In this document: piece by piece, positions 18,719 to 28,177 of the stretch | Layout of the letters: each line of letters begins with the position of its first letter | Numbering within the stretch: position 1 is the first letter of the stretch | Origin: Mycolicibacter heraklionensis | GTDB lineage: Bacteria; Actinomycetota; Actinomycetes; Mycobacteriales; Mycobacteriaceae | DNA: 64,000 nt | Direction of reading: 5' to 3' | NCBI GenBank assembly: GCA_001673575.1 | Contig: LZME01000062.1 | Coordinates: 61,217 to 125,216 of the forward strand | Translations under genes and position numbers: made by a program | The notes under the pieces: generated by a model | Database searches by the model: none | What the model was told of the DNA's origin: nothing | Seen by the model: only the letters and a program-made list of their open reading frames with translations

Positions 18719-20113
18719 TCAGTGGGCGAAGTGCTGCGCGTCGTAGTGTCCGCCAGGCTTCACCTTGTCGAGCGCCCTGACGGCCTTCATGATGTCGTCG
18801 AAGAGCGCCCGGGCAAGGTCCGCCGACAGCCCCTCACGGACCACGACGCGCAGCACCGCGACGTCCTCGGCGCCCTCGGGCATGGTGTAGGCCGGCACCT
18901 GCCAGCCGAACGTCCGCAACTCGTGGGACACGTCGAACTCGGTGTAGCCGCGCTCACCGGCCAGCCGACAGCTCACCACGGGGATCGCCGAGCCGTCGCT
19001 GATCACCTCGAAATGCTCCGAAGCGGCTAACTGATGCGACAGCCAGCGGGCGGTGTCGGACAGAGTCCGCATCACCTCGGTGTAGCCGGCGCGGCCCAGC
19101 CGCAGAAAGTTGTAGTACTGGCCGACGACCTGGTTGCCCGGCCGGGAGAAGTTCAGCGTGAACGTCGGCATGTCCCCGCCCAGGTAGTTGACCCGGAATA
19201 CCAGCTCCTCGGGCAGACAGTCGCCGTTGCGCCACACCACGAAACCGATGCCCGGATAGGTCAGGCCGTACTTGTGACCGCTGACGTTGATCGAGACCAC
19301 CCGCGGCAGCCGGAAATCCCACTTGAGGCCGGGATGCAGGAACGGCACCACGAATCCACCGCTGGCCGCGTCCACGTGCACCGGCACGTCCGGCCCGCCG
19401 CCGTCGGCCAGGGTGTCCAGTGCCGCGCAGATCGCCTCGACGGGTTCCAGCTCACCGGTGTAGGTGGTGCCCAGGATGCCCACTACACCGATGGTGTTCT
19501 CGTCGACGGCGTCGATCACCTGCTCGGGGGTGATCACGTAGCGACCTTGGGCCATCGGCAGGTAGCGGGGTTCGACGTCGAAGTAGCGGCAGAACTTCTC
19601 CCAGACCACCTGGACATTGGCGCCCATCACGAGGTTGGGCATCCTGGTTTTCCAGTCCTGCCCTGCCGCCTGGACCTTGGCCCGCCAGCGCCATTTCATC
19701 GCCAGCCCGCCCAGCATCACCGCCTCGCTGGACCCGACGGTGGACACCCCAATCGCACTGGCGGGGTCGTCGTCGCGCAGGTTCTCCGCATGGAACAGGT
19801 CGGCGACCATGGACACGCAGCGCTGCTCAATGGCCGCGGTGGCCGGGTATTCGTCCTTGTCGATCATGTTCTTGTCGAACGACTCGGCCATCAGCGCCGA
19901 CGCCTCGGGGTCCATCCAGGTGGTGACGAAGGTAGCCAGATTCAACCGAGAACTGCCGTCGAGCATCAGCTCATCGTGGATGAAGCGGTAGGCGGTCTGC
20001 GGGTCCATCGTGTCGTCGGGCAACCGCAACGCCGGGACCGGCGAGGTGAACATCCGGCCGGTGTAGGCCGGGGCGATGGTGTGCGCGGGCACGGACGGAT
20101 GGGAATGGGTCAC
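18719..20113 (-). CDS. gadB: Glutamate decarboxylase
   Basis: 464 residues. GadB is a PLP-dependent enzyme that converts glutamate to GABA and CO2, consuming a proton. PLP lysine Lys281 lies in VSGHKYG, and the ring-nitrogen aspartate Asp248 in HVDAASGG. STVGSSEAVMLGG and the C-terminal EGLSADLARALF are typical, and the length is normal for the mycobacterial enzyme. No glutamate/GABA antiporter is nearby, so an acid-resistance role is possible but not shown. The ATG at 20113 lies eight bases after the nnrD stop, so the two are cotranscribed. Its 3' end is next to the truncated DUF559-type gene. Confidence 0.94.
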   Translation of the reverse strand: MTHSHPSVPAHTIAPAYTGRMFTSPVPALRLPDDTMDPQTAYRFIHDELMLDGSSRLNLATFVTTWMDPEASALMAESFDKNMIDKDEYPATAAIEQRCVSMVADLFHAENLRDDDPASAIGVSTVGSSEAVMLGGLAMKWRWRAKVQAAGQDWKTRMPNLVMGANVQVVWEKFCRYFDVEPRYLPMAQGRYVITPEQVIDAVDENTIGVVGILGTTYTGELEPVEAICAALDTLADGGGPDVPVHVDAASGGFVVPFLHPGLKWDFRLPRVVSINVSGHKYGLTYPGIGFVVWRNGDCLPEELVFRVNYLGGDMPTFTLNFSRPGNQVVGQYYNFLRLGRAGYTEVMRTLSDTARWLSHQLAASEHFEVISDGSAIPVVSCRLAGERGYTEFDVSHELRTFGWQVPAYTMPEGAEDVAVLRVVVREGLSADLARALFDDIMKAVRALDKVKPGGHYDAQHFAH

Positions 20114-20121
20114 AACGACTC

Positions 20122-21543
20122 CTACAGTTCGGCGATAGCGGTGCGGATGTGGGCCAAGATGCGCGATGCCGACGTCGGCGTGTCGCCGGGTCCGGGGTCG
20201 GCGGCGGAGGCTGCGGCGGCGCGGGTGTGTACGAACGCGGCGGCGGCCGCGGCCTGGGCGGGCGGCAGGCCCGATGCCAACAGCGCGCCGATCATCCCGG
20301 ACAACACGTCGCCGGAGCCCGCGGTGGCCGCCCAGGAGCCGCCGGCCGGGTTGAGGTAGACCGGGCCGGACGGGTCGGCGATGACGGTGACGTTGCCTTT
20401 CAACAGCACGGTGGCCCCGAACCGGTCGGCCAGCTCACGGGCCGCGCCGACCCGGTCCGGCCCCGGCGGGTATCCGGCCAGCCGGGCGTATTCGCCGGCG
20501 TGCGGGGTGAGCACCGTCGGGGCGCTGCGCTCGACCACCAGAGTTGGGTGGGCGGCCAGGATGGTCAGCGCGTCGGCGTCGACGATCACCGGCAGATCGG
20601 TGCCGAGCGCGAACCAGAGTGCGGCAGCAGCCTGCTCGCCGGTGCCCAGACCGGGACCGACCGCCCACGCCTGCACCTTCCCGGCGGCGGCCGGGCTGGA
20701 CGCCGCCACCACCTCCGGCCAGTGCGAAACCACTTGGGCATCAGCGCTTCCGGCGTAGCGCACCATGCCGGAGGTGGCCGCCACCGCTGCCCCGGCGCAC
20801 AGGATCGCCGCGCCCGGGTAGGTCGCCGAGCCGGCCAGGATTCCAGTGACACCCTGGGTGTATTTGTCGTCGCGTGGGCCGGGCGCCGGCCAGCAGGCCT
20901 CGACATCGGCTGCGGTCAACGAATGAATGTCGGTGTCCGGCAAGTCCAGACCGATCTCGACCAGCTCGACCCGCCCGCACTGCCCCAGTGCATGCACCGG
21001 CTTGAGACCACCGAAGGTAACGGTGAGAGCGGCGTGCACCGCGGGACCGTCCGCCGCACCGGTGTGCGGATCCAGGCCGCTGGGGATGTCGACGGCCACC
21101 ACCGGAATACCCGCCGCCTCGACCGCGGCGAAGACTTCGGCGGCGTTCGGCCGCAACGGGCCGCGCCCGGAGATCCCGACCACTCCGTCGATCACCAGAT
21201 CCGTTGCGGGCGGCACGCTACCGGCGATCCGGCCGCCGGCCCGCCGGAAAGCTGCAAGGCCCTTGGCGTGGGCGCGCTCGGGGTCGAGCAGGATGGCGCT
21301 GGCCGCCACCCCGCGTCTGCGCAGCAGGGTGGCCGCCCACAGCGCGTCGCCCCCGTTGTCGCCGGAACCCACGACCGCGCACAGATTGCGACCGGCGATC
21401 CCGCCGGTGCGCGCGGCCAGTTCCCGAGCGATCGCCGTCGCCAGCCCGAACGCGGCCCGGCGCATCAGCACGCCCTCGGGCAGGCTCGCCAACAGCGGTG
21501 CTTCGGCGGCGCGAATGACCTCGACGCTGTAGTAATGCCGCAC
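20122..21543 (-). CDS. nnrD: Bifunctional NAD(P)H-hydrate repair enzyme (epimerase + dehydratase)
   Basis: 473 residues. The enzyme repairs hydrated NAD(P)H. The N-terminal YjeF_N epimerase domain (about 1-210) has VVGSGDNGGDAL (57-68) and the VVDIPSGLDPHTG loop. The C-terminal carbohydrate-kinase-like dehydratase domain (about 225-470) has GPGLGTGEQ, DADALT, LTPHAGEYARL and the ATP/anion loop TAGSGDVLSGMIGALL. This is the usual fused form in bacteria. The TG/AC-rich C-terminus is ordinary. It is the upstream partner of gadB; the rhomboid-like gene starts a separate unit 32 bases away on the same strand. Confidence 0.91.
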   Translation of the reverse strand: MRHYYSVEVIRAAEAPLLASLPEGVLMRRAAFGLATAIARELAARTGGIAGRNLCAVVGSGDNGGDALWAATLLRRRGVAASAILLDPERAHAKGLAAFRRAGGRIAGSVPPATDLVIDGVVGISGRGPLRPNAAEVFAAVEAAGIPVVAVDIPSGLDPHTGAADGPAVHAALTVTFGGLKPVHALGQCGRVELVEIGLDLPDTDIHSLTAADVEACWPAPGPRDDKYTQGVTGILAGSATYPGAAILCAGAAVAATSGMVRYAGSADAQVVSHWPEVVAASSPAAAGKVQAWAVGPGLGTGEQAAAALWFALGTDLPVIVDADALTILAAHPTLVVERSAPTVLTPHAGEYARLAGYPPGPDRVGAARELADRFGATVLLKGNVTVIADPSGPVYLNPAGGSWAATAGSGDVLSGMIGALLASGLPPAQAAAAAAFVHTRAAAASAADPGPGDTPTSASRILAHIRTAIAEL

Positions 21544-21575
21544 TTGCCCTCCTCGCCCTGCCCGCGACTGTCAGG

Positions 21576-22223
21576 CTAGTGGCCGGCGACGGCGCTCGGG
21601 TGATGTCGCAGCGGATGGTGGGGGTGAGTCAGCGGGTAACAGCACAACCCGATGACCACCGCGGCGGCATGGCCGATGGCGGTGAAGTCGGGGTTGATGA
21701 GCAGGGGCACGGTGAATATCACGACTAGGCCGGCCAGGTAGAACCAGCGCCACGGCCGACGGATCCGATAGGTGAGCACCGCCATCACGCCCACCAGGAA
21801 GTAGCTGACGCCGATGTCGCGGGCGTAGGTCAACCGCTCCGATTCGCGGTGCAGGTGAATCAGCGCGTAGAGCGCGCCCTCGCTGACATAGGTGGCGCCG
21901 ACATGGGAGATCACTCCGACCATCAGCCAACGCAGGTGCCCCAGCCAGTGTTCGGCCGGCGCCAGAAACAGGGTGAACAGCACCAGATACGGCGACCAGT
22001 CCTTACCGTCGATCCACAGCAGGCTGGAGACCAGCACCTCCAGCGGGTCGGTGGCCAGGTGGTGCAGGTTGGTGGATTGCTCCACGAGCATGGTGTGCAG
22101 GCGCGGGCCGACCAGGTGCTGGATGACGGTGGTGACGCCCAACACCGCCAGCCACAGGTAGGTCAGGGGCGCGGTGTGCACAAAGTGCCACACCGCGGCC
22201 AGGCGCGTTCTGACGTCCGCCAC
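21576..22223 (-). CDS. Multi-pass membrane protein, rhomboid-like
   Basis: 215 residues with six probable membrane helices: about 17-37 (PLTYLWLAVLGVTTVIQHLV), 75-95, 98-113, 135-152, 160-178 (WFYLAGLVVIFTVPLLI) and 182-198. The layout, with conserved His residues in the last helix (IGHAAAVVIGL), resembles rhomboid-like proteins. The catalytic GxSG of true rhomboid proteases is not evident; DIGVSYFLVG is the nearest. It is therefore more likely a pseudoprotease or an unrelated membrane protein. Its position between nnrD and the PknH-sensor gene fits the M. tuberculosis Rv3434c locus. Confidence 0.78.
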   Translation of the reverse strand: MADVRTRLAAVWHFVHTAPLTYLWLAVLGVTTVIQHLVGPRLHTMLVEQSTNLHHLATDPLEVLVSSLLWIDGKDWSPYLVLFTLFLAPAEHWLGHLRWLMVGVISHVGATYVSEGALYALIHLHRESERLTYARDIGVSYFLVGVMAVLTYRIRRPWRWFYLAGLVVIFTVPLLINPDFTAIGHAAAVVIGLCCYPLTHPHHPLRHHPSAVAGH

Positions 22224-22336
22224 GGCGTACAGCGTCGCACGGTTGATGCAGACACGGACAGACCGACCGCTGATAGCCTCGGTGAAAATCGGGCCATCCG
22301 CCTGCGATCGGCCCCGAGGGGATGTGGGGGCACCTC

Positions 22337-23248
22337 ATGAGCGAACCGCACGGTCCGACGCCCAATCCGTACCAGCAGCCCCCTTTCACGCCCATGAATC
22401 AGCCCTTCCCGCCGATTGGCGGCGGACCGTTCCCGCCGCCGCTGCTGCCGCCGGGACTCGGCGGTCCGCCCCCGGGATCACCAGGGCCCAACCGCCGCAA
22501 GATGTGGACGCTGGTGGCCACGGTCTGCGTGCTCGCAGTGATCGGCGTCGTGCTCACCGTGACGCTGTCCGGCCGCGGCCAGCACGACACGGCCAAACCC
22601 GCTGCAAAGGCGGGGGCCTCGGCGGCGGCGCCAGCCTCTGAGAAGGCACCGGTACCTGTCTCCAAGATCGACGGGTTGTTGCCTCGCCAGGAAGCCCTCG
22701 CCGCGGCGGTGGCCGATCCCGAACTCGGGGTCGTGGCCAGCGGTGAGGCGATGGATGAGGTCACCGTGGTGGACGCGGATTGCCAGGGGATCAGTTCGGT
22801 CGCCTCGGGACCCGTCTACGCCGGTACCGGTTGGACCGCGATCCGCTGGCAGCGCTGGTACAGCCCGCCCGACATCGACACCCACGACTTGAAGCACGGC
22901 CTGCTGGTATCGGTGGCGACCTTTCCGCGGGCGGAGAATGCGCAGGCGTTCTACGCGAAGCAGAGCGACAAGTGGAAAAGGTGCGCCGGCCGCACCCTGA
23001 ACATGACTGTCACCAATGGCGACAATGAGCCGCGCGTTTTCTGGACCGTCACCGAGGTCACCGAGTCCGACGAACTAGTCAAGACGACCGCGATCAGTGA
23101 GGGCGGCGGTGGCTGGGCGTGCCAGGACGCCCTCACCATCCGCAACAACATCGTCGCGCAGGCCGATGTGTGTGGAAACAGCATCCCGGCCAATGCGGCG
23201 CAGGACATCCTCGGCTCGATCACCCCGAAGGTCGACGCCGCCGGGTGA
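22337..23248 (+). CDS. Membrane-anchored PknH-like sensor-domain protein
   Basis: 303 residues. The N-terminus is a cytosolic Pro/Gly-rich tail (NPYQQPPFTPMNQPFPP), then one membrane helix (about 56-77), an Ala/Lys/Pro linker and an external PknH_C-type sensor domain (about 115-300). The domain has four cysteines (VDADCQG, KRCAGR, WACQDA, DVCGN), the two-disulfide pattern of that domain. It lacks a kinase domain and so resembles the stand-alone sensor lipoproteins and membrane proteins of mycobacteria. The ligand is unknown. The ATG at 22337 is preceded by GGGGG. The nearest divergent gene is the rhomboid-like one. Confidence 0.85.
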   Translation: MSEPHGPTPNPYQQPPFTPMNQPFPPIGGGPFPPPLLPPGLGGPPPGSPGPNRRKMWTLVATVCVLAVIGVVLTVTLSGRGQHDTAKPAAKAGASAAAPASEKAPVPVSKIDGLLPRQEALAAAVADPELGVVASGEAMDEVTVVDADCQGISSVASGPVYAGTGWTAIRWQRWYSPPDIDTHDLKHGLLVSVATFPRAENAQAFYAKQSDKWKRCAGRTLNMTVTNGDNEPRVFWTVTEVTESDELVKTTAISEGGGGWACQDALTIRNNIVAQADVCGNSIPANAAQDILGSITPKVDAAG

Positions 23249-23365
23249 GCTGACCGCGCCGGGCGAGCCGGCGCCACCCAACCCTTGATCAGCCTCTGCG
23301 CCTCGCGTATCGTCCGATTCAATTTCGCGTCGCACAGTAGCGAATACAGGGAAAGGGCCGAGCCG

Positions 23366-25297
23366 TTGCGCAACCGCTACGCAGGGGAACCGTTCACCAC
23401 CACCGATTCTGAGATCGCTGCCGCTTTGGAGCAGGTCTCGATCCCCACCTTGTTGCTGTCGTGCGTGCACATCACCGGCGACCCCCGCTTCATCCGGGAC
23501 TACAAGCAGAACGGGATCTTCCTCAACGAGATCCAGGGGTTCATGTCCGAGGAAGACAAGGCCCGCGCCCGCGCCGAAGCACTGCAGGCGATCGTGGACT
23601 ACCGCGACCGCGGCTGTCCGCAGCCCGCTCCCCTGCCCGCCGAGCTGGTCAAGGAGATGATGGACTGGGCGGCCTGCGAGACCGTGCCGGATGCCTACCT
23701 GGGGCTGCTCTCCGAAGAACTCGACCTCGAAGGCCGCGATCCACGAAGCCCCGCGCCCCTGGCCCCGGAACGCGCGGCGGAGCTCTCGGTGGTCGTGATC
23801 GGCTGCGGTGAATCGGGAGTGCTGGCCGGAATCCGGCTCGCTCAGGCCGGCATTCCCTTCACGATCATCGAGAAGAACGAGGGCCCGGGCGGAACGTGGT
23901 GGGAGAACGACTATCCGGGAGCTCGGGTGGACGTCGCGAACCACTTCTACTGCTACAGCTTCGAACCCAACAACGACTGGGGGCACTACTTCGCCGAGCA
24001 GCCCGAGCTGCGGGCATACTTCGCCGATTTGGTCACCAAACACAGTCTGGCTGACCATATTCGGTGGGGCACCGAGGTCACCGACGCCGTTTGGGACGAG
24101 GGCAACGGAACCTGGACGCTGACCATCCGCACCGCCGACGGTGCGGTGTCCACGATGACAGCGCGCGCGGTGATCACCGCGGTCGGCCAGCTCAACCGGC
24201 CGCATCTGCCCGACCTCGACGGGGCGGACAGTTTCGCCGGGCCGTCGTTTCACTCCGCGGCCTGGGACCACAGCGTCGACCTGACCGGTAAGCGGGTGGC
24301 CCTGATCGGGGCGGGTGCCAGCGGATTTCAGATCGCACCCGCGATCGCGGATAAAGTGGCTCACCTCAAGGTGTTTCAACGCACCGCACAGTGGATGTTC
24401 CCCAACCCGATGTATCACGACGCCGTCCACGACGGGGTTCGCTGGGCGTTGCAACACCTGCCGTTCTATGGCCGCTGGTACCGCTTCCTGCTGCTGTGGC
24501 CCGGGGCCGACAAGGGCTTGGAGGCCGCCCGAGTAGACCCGGAGTATCCCGACCAGGACTACGCGGTGAGCGAGATCAACGCCCTGGCCCGGCAGATGTT
24601 CACCGGCTGGATCACCGATCAGGTGGGCGACGACGACGAACTGCTGGCCAAGGTGCTGCCCGACTATCCGGCAACCGGCAAGCGCACACTGCAGGACAAC
24701 GGCACCTGGCTCAAAACCCTGCGGCGCGACAACGTCGATCTGATACGCACCCCGATACGCTCGATCACCCCGCAAGGTGTGGAGACCGACGACGGCGTCC
24801 ATCACGAGGTGGATGTGATCGTGTACGCCACCGGCTTTCGGCACACCGACGTGTTGTGGCCGATGCGCATCACCGGCCGCAACGGCACCGATCTGCACGC
24901 GCTGTGGGGCAGCAAACCGTATGCGTATCTGGGCATCACGGTGCCCGGGTTCCCCAACTTCTTTGTGCTCTACGGGCCCGGCGCGCATCTGGCGCACGGT
25001 GGCAGCCTGATCTTCAACTCCGAGTTGGAGATGCGCTACATCGACGCCTGTCTGGCCAAGCTCGCCGACGAGCAGCTGCACTCGATCGAGCCGACCGCGC
25101 AAGCGGCCACCGAATGGCATCAAGCCACCCAGACCGCGATCGCCCAGACGGTGTGGGCGCATCCGGCGGTCAAGCATTCCTACTTCAAGAACGCCGACGG
25201 CGAGATCCACACGGTGAGCCCGTGGCGGCTCGACGAGTACTGGTCGGCGGTGCGGGAACCGGATTGGTCGCAGTTCGTCATCGCAAAGGAGCGCTGA
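23366..25297 (+). CDS. Flavin-containing Baeyer-Villiger-type monooxygenase
   Basis: About 643 residues from a TTG at 23366 (AGGGAAAGGG upstream); a second in-frame TTG at 23285 is possible and the start is not settled. A ~140-residue N-terminal extension (TDSEIAAALEQVSIPTLLLSC) typical of the mycobacterial subgroup precedes two Rossmann motifs, GCGESG (146-151) for FAD and GAGASG for NADPH. The Baeyer-Villiger fingerprint FAGPSFHSAAW (F-x-G-x3-H-x3-W) lies between them. The C-terminal YATGFRHTD matches. The enzyme inserts oxygen next to a ketone; its substrate is unknown, probably a lipid or sterol-type ketone. The SDR gene starts one base after its stop, so alcohol-to-ketone-to-ester chemistry by the pair is inferred. 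Confidence 0.89.
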   Translation: MRNRYAGEPFTTTDSEIAAALEQVSIPTLLLSCVHITGDPRFIRDYKQNGIFLNEIQGFMSEEDKARARAEALQAIVDYRDRGCPQPAPLPAELVKEMMDWAACETVPDAYLGLLSEELDLEGRDPRSPAPLAPERAAELSVVVIGCGESGVLAGIRLAQAGIPFTIIEKNEGPGGTWWENDYPGARVDVANHFYCYSFEPNNDWGHYFAEQPELRAYFADLVTKHSLADHIRWGTEVTDAVWDEGNGTWTLTIRTADGAVSTMTARAVITAVGQLNRPHLPDLDGADSFAGPSFHSAAWDHSVDLTGKRVALIGAGASGFQIAPAIADKVAHLKVFQRTAQWMFPNPMYHDAVHDGVRWALQHLPFYGRWYRFLLLWPGADKGLEAARVDPEYPDQDYAVSEINALARQMFTGWITDQVGDDDELLAKVLPDYPATGKRTLQDNGTWLKTLRRDNVDLIRTPIRSITPQGVETDDGVHHEVDVIVYATGFRHTDVLWPMRITGRNGTDLHALWGSKPYAYLGITVPGFPNFFVLYGPGAHLAHGGSLIFNSELEMRYIDACLAKLADEQLHSIEPTAQAATEWHQATQTAIAQTVWAHPAVKHSYFKNADGEIHTVSPWRLDEYWSAVREPDWSQFVIAKER

Positions 25298-25298
25298 A

Positions 25299-26036
25299 TT
25301 GGGCGGAGTAGTCGTCACCGGAGCCGCATCGGGAATCGGCCGGGCCTGCGCCCAGGCCCTAGTCGCCGAAGGCCGCCGAGTTGCGTTGTGGGATATAGCC
25401 CCGGCGGTTGTGGACGTGGCCGAGAGTTTGGGGATGCCCGGCGCGGTGGTGGACGTCTGTGACGACGCCGCGCTGCCCGCCGCGGTCGCAGCAGCGGCCG
25501 AGGCACTCGACGGAATCGACGGGTTGGTGCACGCCGCGGGCCGCGTGCTGCCCGAACCGGTGGGCGCCTACACCGGCGAATCCTGGGATGCGGTGATGGC
25601 TGTCAACCTGCGGGCCCAGGCGATGCTGGTGCAGCTGATGCTGCCGCACCTGGAGACGGTCTCCCGAGCCGGCGGCGACCCTGCGGTGGTCGGTATCTCC
25701 AGCATCGAGGGCCTGACCGCCAACCCGTTCATCCCCGCCTACTGCGCCTCCAAGGCCGGACTGCTGGGGTTGACCAGGTCGATGGCCGCCCAGTTGGGTC
25801 CGGCCGGAATCCGCGTCAACGCGGTCTGTCCCGGCTTCATCGAAACCCCGATGCTGCAGATCGCTCTCGATGTCGAAGAAGTCGCCGCCGGCTTTGTGGC
25901 CGCGGCGCCGCTGGGGCGCATCGGTCAACCGGCGGAGGTCGCCCAAGCGGTGGCGTTCCTGATGTCGTCGCGGGCGTCGTTCATCACCGGAACCCAGATC
26001 GTCGTCGACGGTGGGGTCACCGCGCGGCATCCGTGA
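25299..26036 (+). CDS. Short-chain dehydrogenase/reductase
   Basis: 245 residues from a TTG (25299) with AAAGGAG seven bases before it. This is a classical SDR: nucleotide motif TGAASGIG (7-14), NAG-equivalent HAAGR, catalytic Ser135, Tyr148 and Lys152 (SS...YCASK), and PGFIETPM after the active site. Asp32 (LWDIAP) suggests NAD(H) preference. It is coupled to the monooxygenase gene (one-base gap) and probably supplies or uses its ketone. The substrate is unknown. Confidence 0.89.
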   Translation: MGGVVVTGAASGIGRACAQALVAEGRRVALWDIAPAVVDVAESLGMPGAVVDVCDDAALPAAVAAAAEALDGIDGLVHAAGRVLPEPVGAYTGESWDAVMAVNLRAQAMLVQLMLPHLETVSRAGGDPAVVGISSIEGLTANPFIPAYCASKAGLLGLTRSMAAQLGPAGIRVNAVCPGFIETPMLQIALDVEEVAAGFVAAAPLGRIGQPAEVAQAVAFLMSSRASFITGTQIVVDGGVTARHP

Positions 26037-26041
26037 CGGGC

Positions 26042-26587
26042 TTAGAAGACCCAGCTCTGCGGTGCGGCGATGACGAAGCCGTGGGTGGCCACCGGACTAC
26101 TCACCTCACCGCGGACCTGGGGCTCGCGGAGCACACAGACCAAGTCGGTGGACGGCGGAACCCCGCAAACCATCGACTGGGCGGGTGAGAAGTCCCAAAA
26201 CACGATCTTGTGGCCCACCGGAAGCTTTGCAGCCGGCGGGTTTCCGGCGAGCAGAGCGTCTGGTGGGGCGGGTAGGAAACGAGCGGGGATGCTTTCCTTG
26301 CCGTAAATCCCGGGCAGCTCCACCGAGCCGGCGTCGCGCGGGGCCCCCGGAATATCGCCCGCGCAGTTGACGTCATGAGTGATCCTGCCCTGCCGCACCC
26401 GGCAGACCAGCCCGGAATCGGTCGCGAAGACCACGTTGGGCGCATTCTGCAGGTCGCTGACTGAACCGGGCAGCGGTCCGCTGTCGTCGATCAGGGAGTC
26501 CACATCCGGGATCCCCGGCGCCGCCACGGCATTCGGCGCCGTCGTCAGCAGGGCCAACGAGGTGACCGCCAGTGCCAATGCCCGCAT
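26042..26587 (-). CDS. Secreted protein, paralogue of the 29208-29765 gene
   Basis: 181 residues from the ATG at 26587 (AGGGAAG upstream); in-frame codons extend to 26668 but bury the signal peptide. The signal peptide MRALALAVTSLALLTTAPNAVA is cleaved before APGIPDVDSL. The mature protein shares with its paralogue DSGPLPGSVSDL, FATDSGLVCR, GHKIVFWDFSPAQSMVCG, and the C-terminal THGFVIAAPQSWVF. Four cysteines are in register in the two, suggesting two disulfides. Family and function are unknown to me. It converges on the SDR gene. Confidence 0.74.
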   Translation of the reverse strand: MRALALAVTSLALLTTAPNAVAAPGIPDVDSLIDDSGPLPGSVSDLQNAPNVVFATDSGLVCRVRQGRITHDVNCAGDIPGAPRDAGSVELPGIYGKESIPARFLPAPPDALLAGNPPAAKLPVGHKIVFWDFSPAQSMVCGVPPSTDLVCVLREPQVRGEVSSPVATHGFVIAAPQSWVF

Positions 26588-26701
26588 CACCGAAGCTTCC
26601 CTGTTCGCCATCAGATCTTCAAAACTACGAGCGACGGGCTCGCGGGTCAACGGCATCGACCGCCTCAACCGTGTGCATCCAAGGCGGTAGTGTCGGTGAG
26701 G

Positions 26702-27058
26702 ATGGCCGAGAGCTACCCGCCGCCGAAGCCGCCGATCTCGAGGGGAGATCTCGCTGGTTCCCTCTGCGCACTGGCTCTGACAGTCATCGGCGGTGGTGTG
26801 GCCGCGATTCTGGGGCTGTTCCTGATGGCCTTCACCGACAACTGCCCGCCCGCGACCTGCAATATCGATGCGGGCGTCACAGTGATCATGGCCGCATTCG
26901 CAGCAGCCGCCGTGGTCTGCCTGGGCGGAACGGCCGTAACCATCGTCCGACTGGTGCGCCGTAACCCGGCCTGGCCGTTCGCCGTAGCAACCTTGGTGTT
27001 GACCGCTGCGGCGTGCGCTCTCGGCATTGGAGGCTATCTCGCTGCGGTGGGCGGCTGA
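26702..27058 (+). CDS. Small membrane protein, unknown function
   Basis: 118 residues from the ATG at 26702; a GTG at 26690 is an alternative. Proline-rich start ([13 protein letters not shown]) followed by three hydrophobic segments: about 20-43 ([24 protein letters not shown]), 55-77 and 93-113. A CPPATC pair in the first external loop could form a disulfide. The last 25 bases overlap the convergent rnhA gene. Such small Pro-rich membrane proteins are common in mycobacteria, but I cannot name a family. Confidence 0.65.
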   Translation: MAESYPPPKPPISRGDLAGSLCALALTVIGGGVAAILGLFLMAFTDNCPPATCNIDAGVTVIMAAFAAAAVVCLGGTAVTIVRLVRRNPAWPFAVATLVLTAAACALGIGGYLAAVGG

Positions 27059-27540
27059 GCCGCCGCCGCGGTGCGCATGGCCGCATCGGCGATCGCCTCC
27101 TGTAGGCCCCGCGTCGCCAACTCATCGGCCAGCTCGTTGTCGGCAACCCCCGAATGGCCTTTCACCCAGAACCACTCGACCTGGTGACGCGCGCAGGCGG
27201 CCTGAAGCCGCTGCCACAGGTCGACGTTCTTCACCGGCTGCTTGGCGGCGGTAAGCCAGCCGTTGCGTTCCCAGCCTGACACCCACTTAGTGATGCCGTT
27301 GCGGACGTAGGTGCTGTCGGTGTGCAGATGTACCACCACGGGCCGGGTGAGGGCTTCCAGCGCCACGATCGGAGCGGTCAGCTCCATCCGGTTGTTGCTG
27401 GTCTCGCCGGGCTCGCCACCGTACATCTCGCGGACGTGGTGGCGCATGCGCAGCACCGCGCCCCAACCACCGGGGCCCGGGTTGGGGCGGCACCCACCGT
27501 CGGTGTGGATGACGACCACGTCATCGGTGGATTCGGTCAT
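27034..27540 (-). CDS. rnhA: Ribonuclease H (type 1)
   Basis: 168 residues. RNase HI removes RNA from RNA:DNA hybrids and R-loops. All catalytic residues are present: Asp14 ([11 protein letters not shown]), Glu53 (RMELTA), Asp75 (HTDSTYV) and Asp134 (GVADNELAD), with His129 in KGHSG. It is a stand-alone enzyme; M. tuberculosis itself is known for a fused RNase H/phosphatase (RnhC). The ATG at 27540 overlaps the VOC gene stop by four bases, so the two are coupled. Confidence 0.92.
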   Translation of the reverse strand: MTESTDDVVVIHTDGGCRPNPGPGGWGAVLRMRHHVREMYGGEPGETSNNRMELTAPIVALEALTRPVVVHLHTDSTYVRNGITKWVSGWERNGWLTAAKQPVKNVDLWQRLQAACARHQVEWFWVKGHSGVADNELADELATRGLQEAIADAAMRTAAAAQPPTAAR

Positions 27541-28163
27541 CGGCTGAGGATAGGGGGCGAGATCATCGCGGTGTGGACCGACATACCCAGATCGCGATGT
27601 CGCAGCGTGGTGATCCGGCGACCGGGCTGCACGGCGTCCTTCACCGGCAGGGTGCGCTCGCCGAAGAACGCCGCCGTCGCCTCGATATCGTCGACGACGT
27701 AGGTGATACCCCACAGCGATGACGGGCCGTCCGCCGCCGTGTCGGGCGACCCGACGACTTCGAGGATCACCGCACCCAGCCGGAAAAAGATCTGCCGCAT
27801 CGGCCGGCCGCCGAGTTCGGCGTCGCGTACCCGGCGCGGCTGCAGCCCGACGGCGTCCAACGCCTCGACGGTGCGAGACAGGTTGGGCGACAACAGCACA
27901 ACGTGATCGATCGAGGTCACGCCGTTCGGATGCGTGGCCGGTTCAGCGGCCGCCGCCGCGGAACGGGAGGTGGGGACACCGTCGAGCGGGCCGTCTTGGG
28001 GCAGACCCCGCAGTGCCCACCCGAGGATGCCGGTGCCGGCTCCGGTCAGTCGCAGCCGAACCCCACCCACCCGGCAGACGCCGTCGGGGTCCACGCTGAA
28101 CCCGGCCGACCGCCACGTGTCAGCCGGATCAGCAAGACGAATTTCATCGACGGTGATGGACAT
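27537..28163 (-). CDS. VOC (glyoxalase-fold) family protein
   Basis: 208 residues in two beta-alpha-beta-beta-beta halves. The second is clear: [22 protein letters not shown] (strand plus helix) then [13 protein letters not shown] and [14 protein letters not shown]. His (IDHVVL) and Glu (ILEVVG) occupy the usual metal-ligand positions. The N-terminal half is degenerate. The substrate is unknown; the family spans glyoxalases, dioxygenases and resistance proteins. It is transcribed after the DUF4436 gene (14-base gap) and overlaps rnhA. Confidence 0.82.
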   Translation of the reverse strand: MSITVDEIRLADPADTWRSAGFSVDPDGVCRVGGVRLRLTGAGTGILGWALRGLPQDGPLDGVPTSRSAAAAAEPATHPNGVTSIDHVVLLSPNLSRTVEALDAVGLQPRRVRDAELGGRPMRQIFFRLGAVILEVVGSPDTAADGPSSLWGITYVVDDIEATAAFFGERTLPVKDAVQPGRRITTLRHRDLGMSVHTAMISPPILSR

Positions 28164-28177
28164 GCCGCGAATCTTTC

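Noticed and set aside
18691-19030. Continuation of the truncated + strand gene to a 262-residue protein
   Set aside because: After residue ~149 the frame is antisense to the gadB coding region and has no family similarity.
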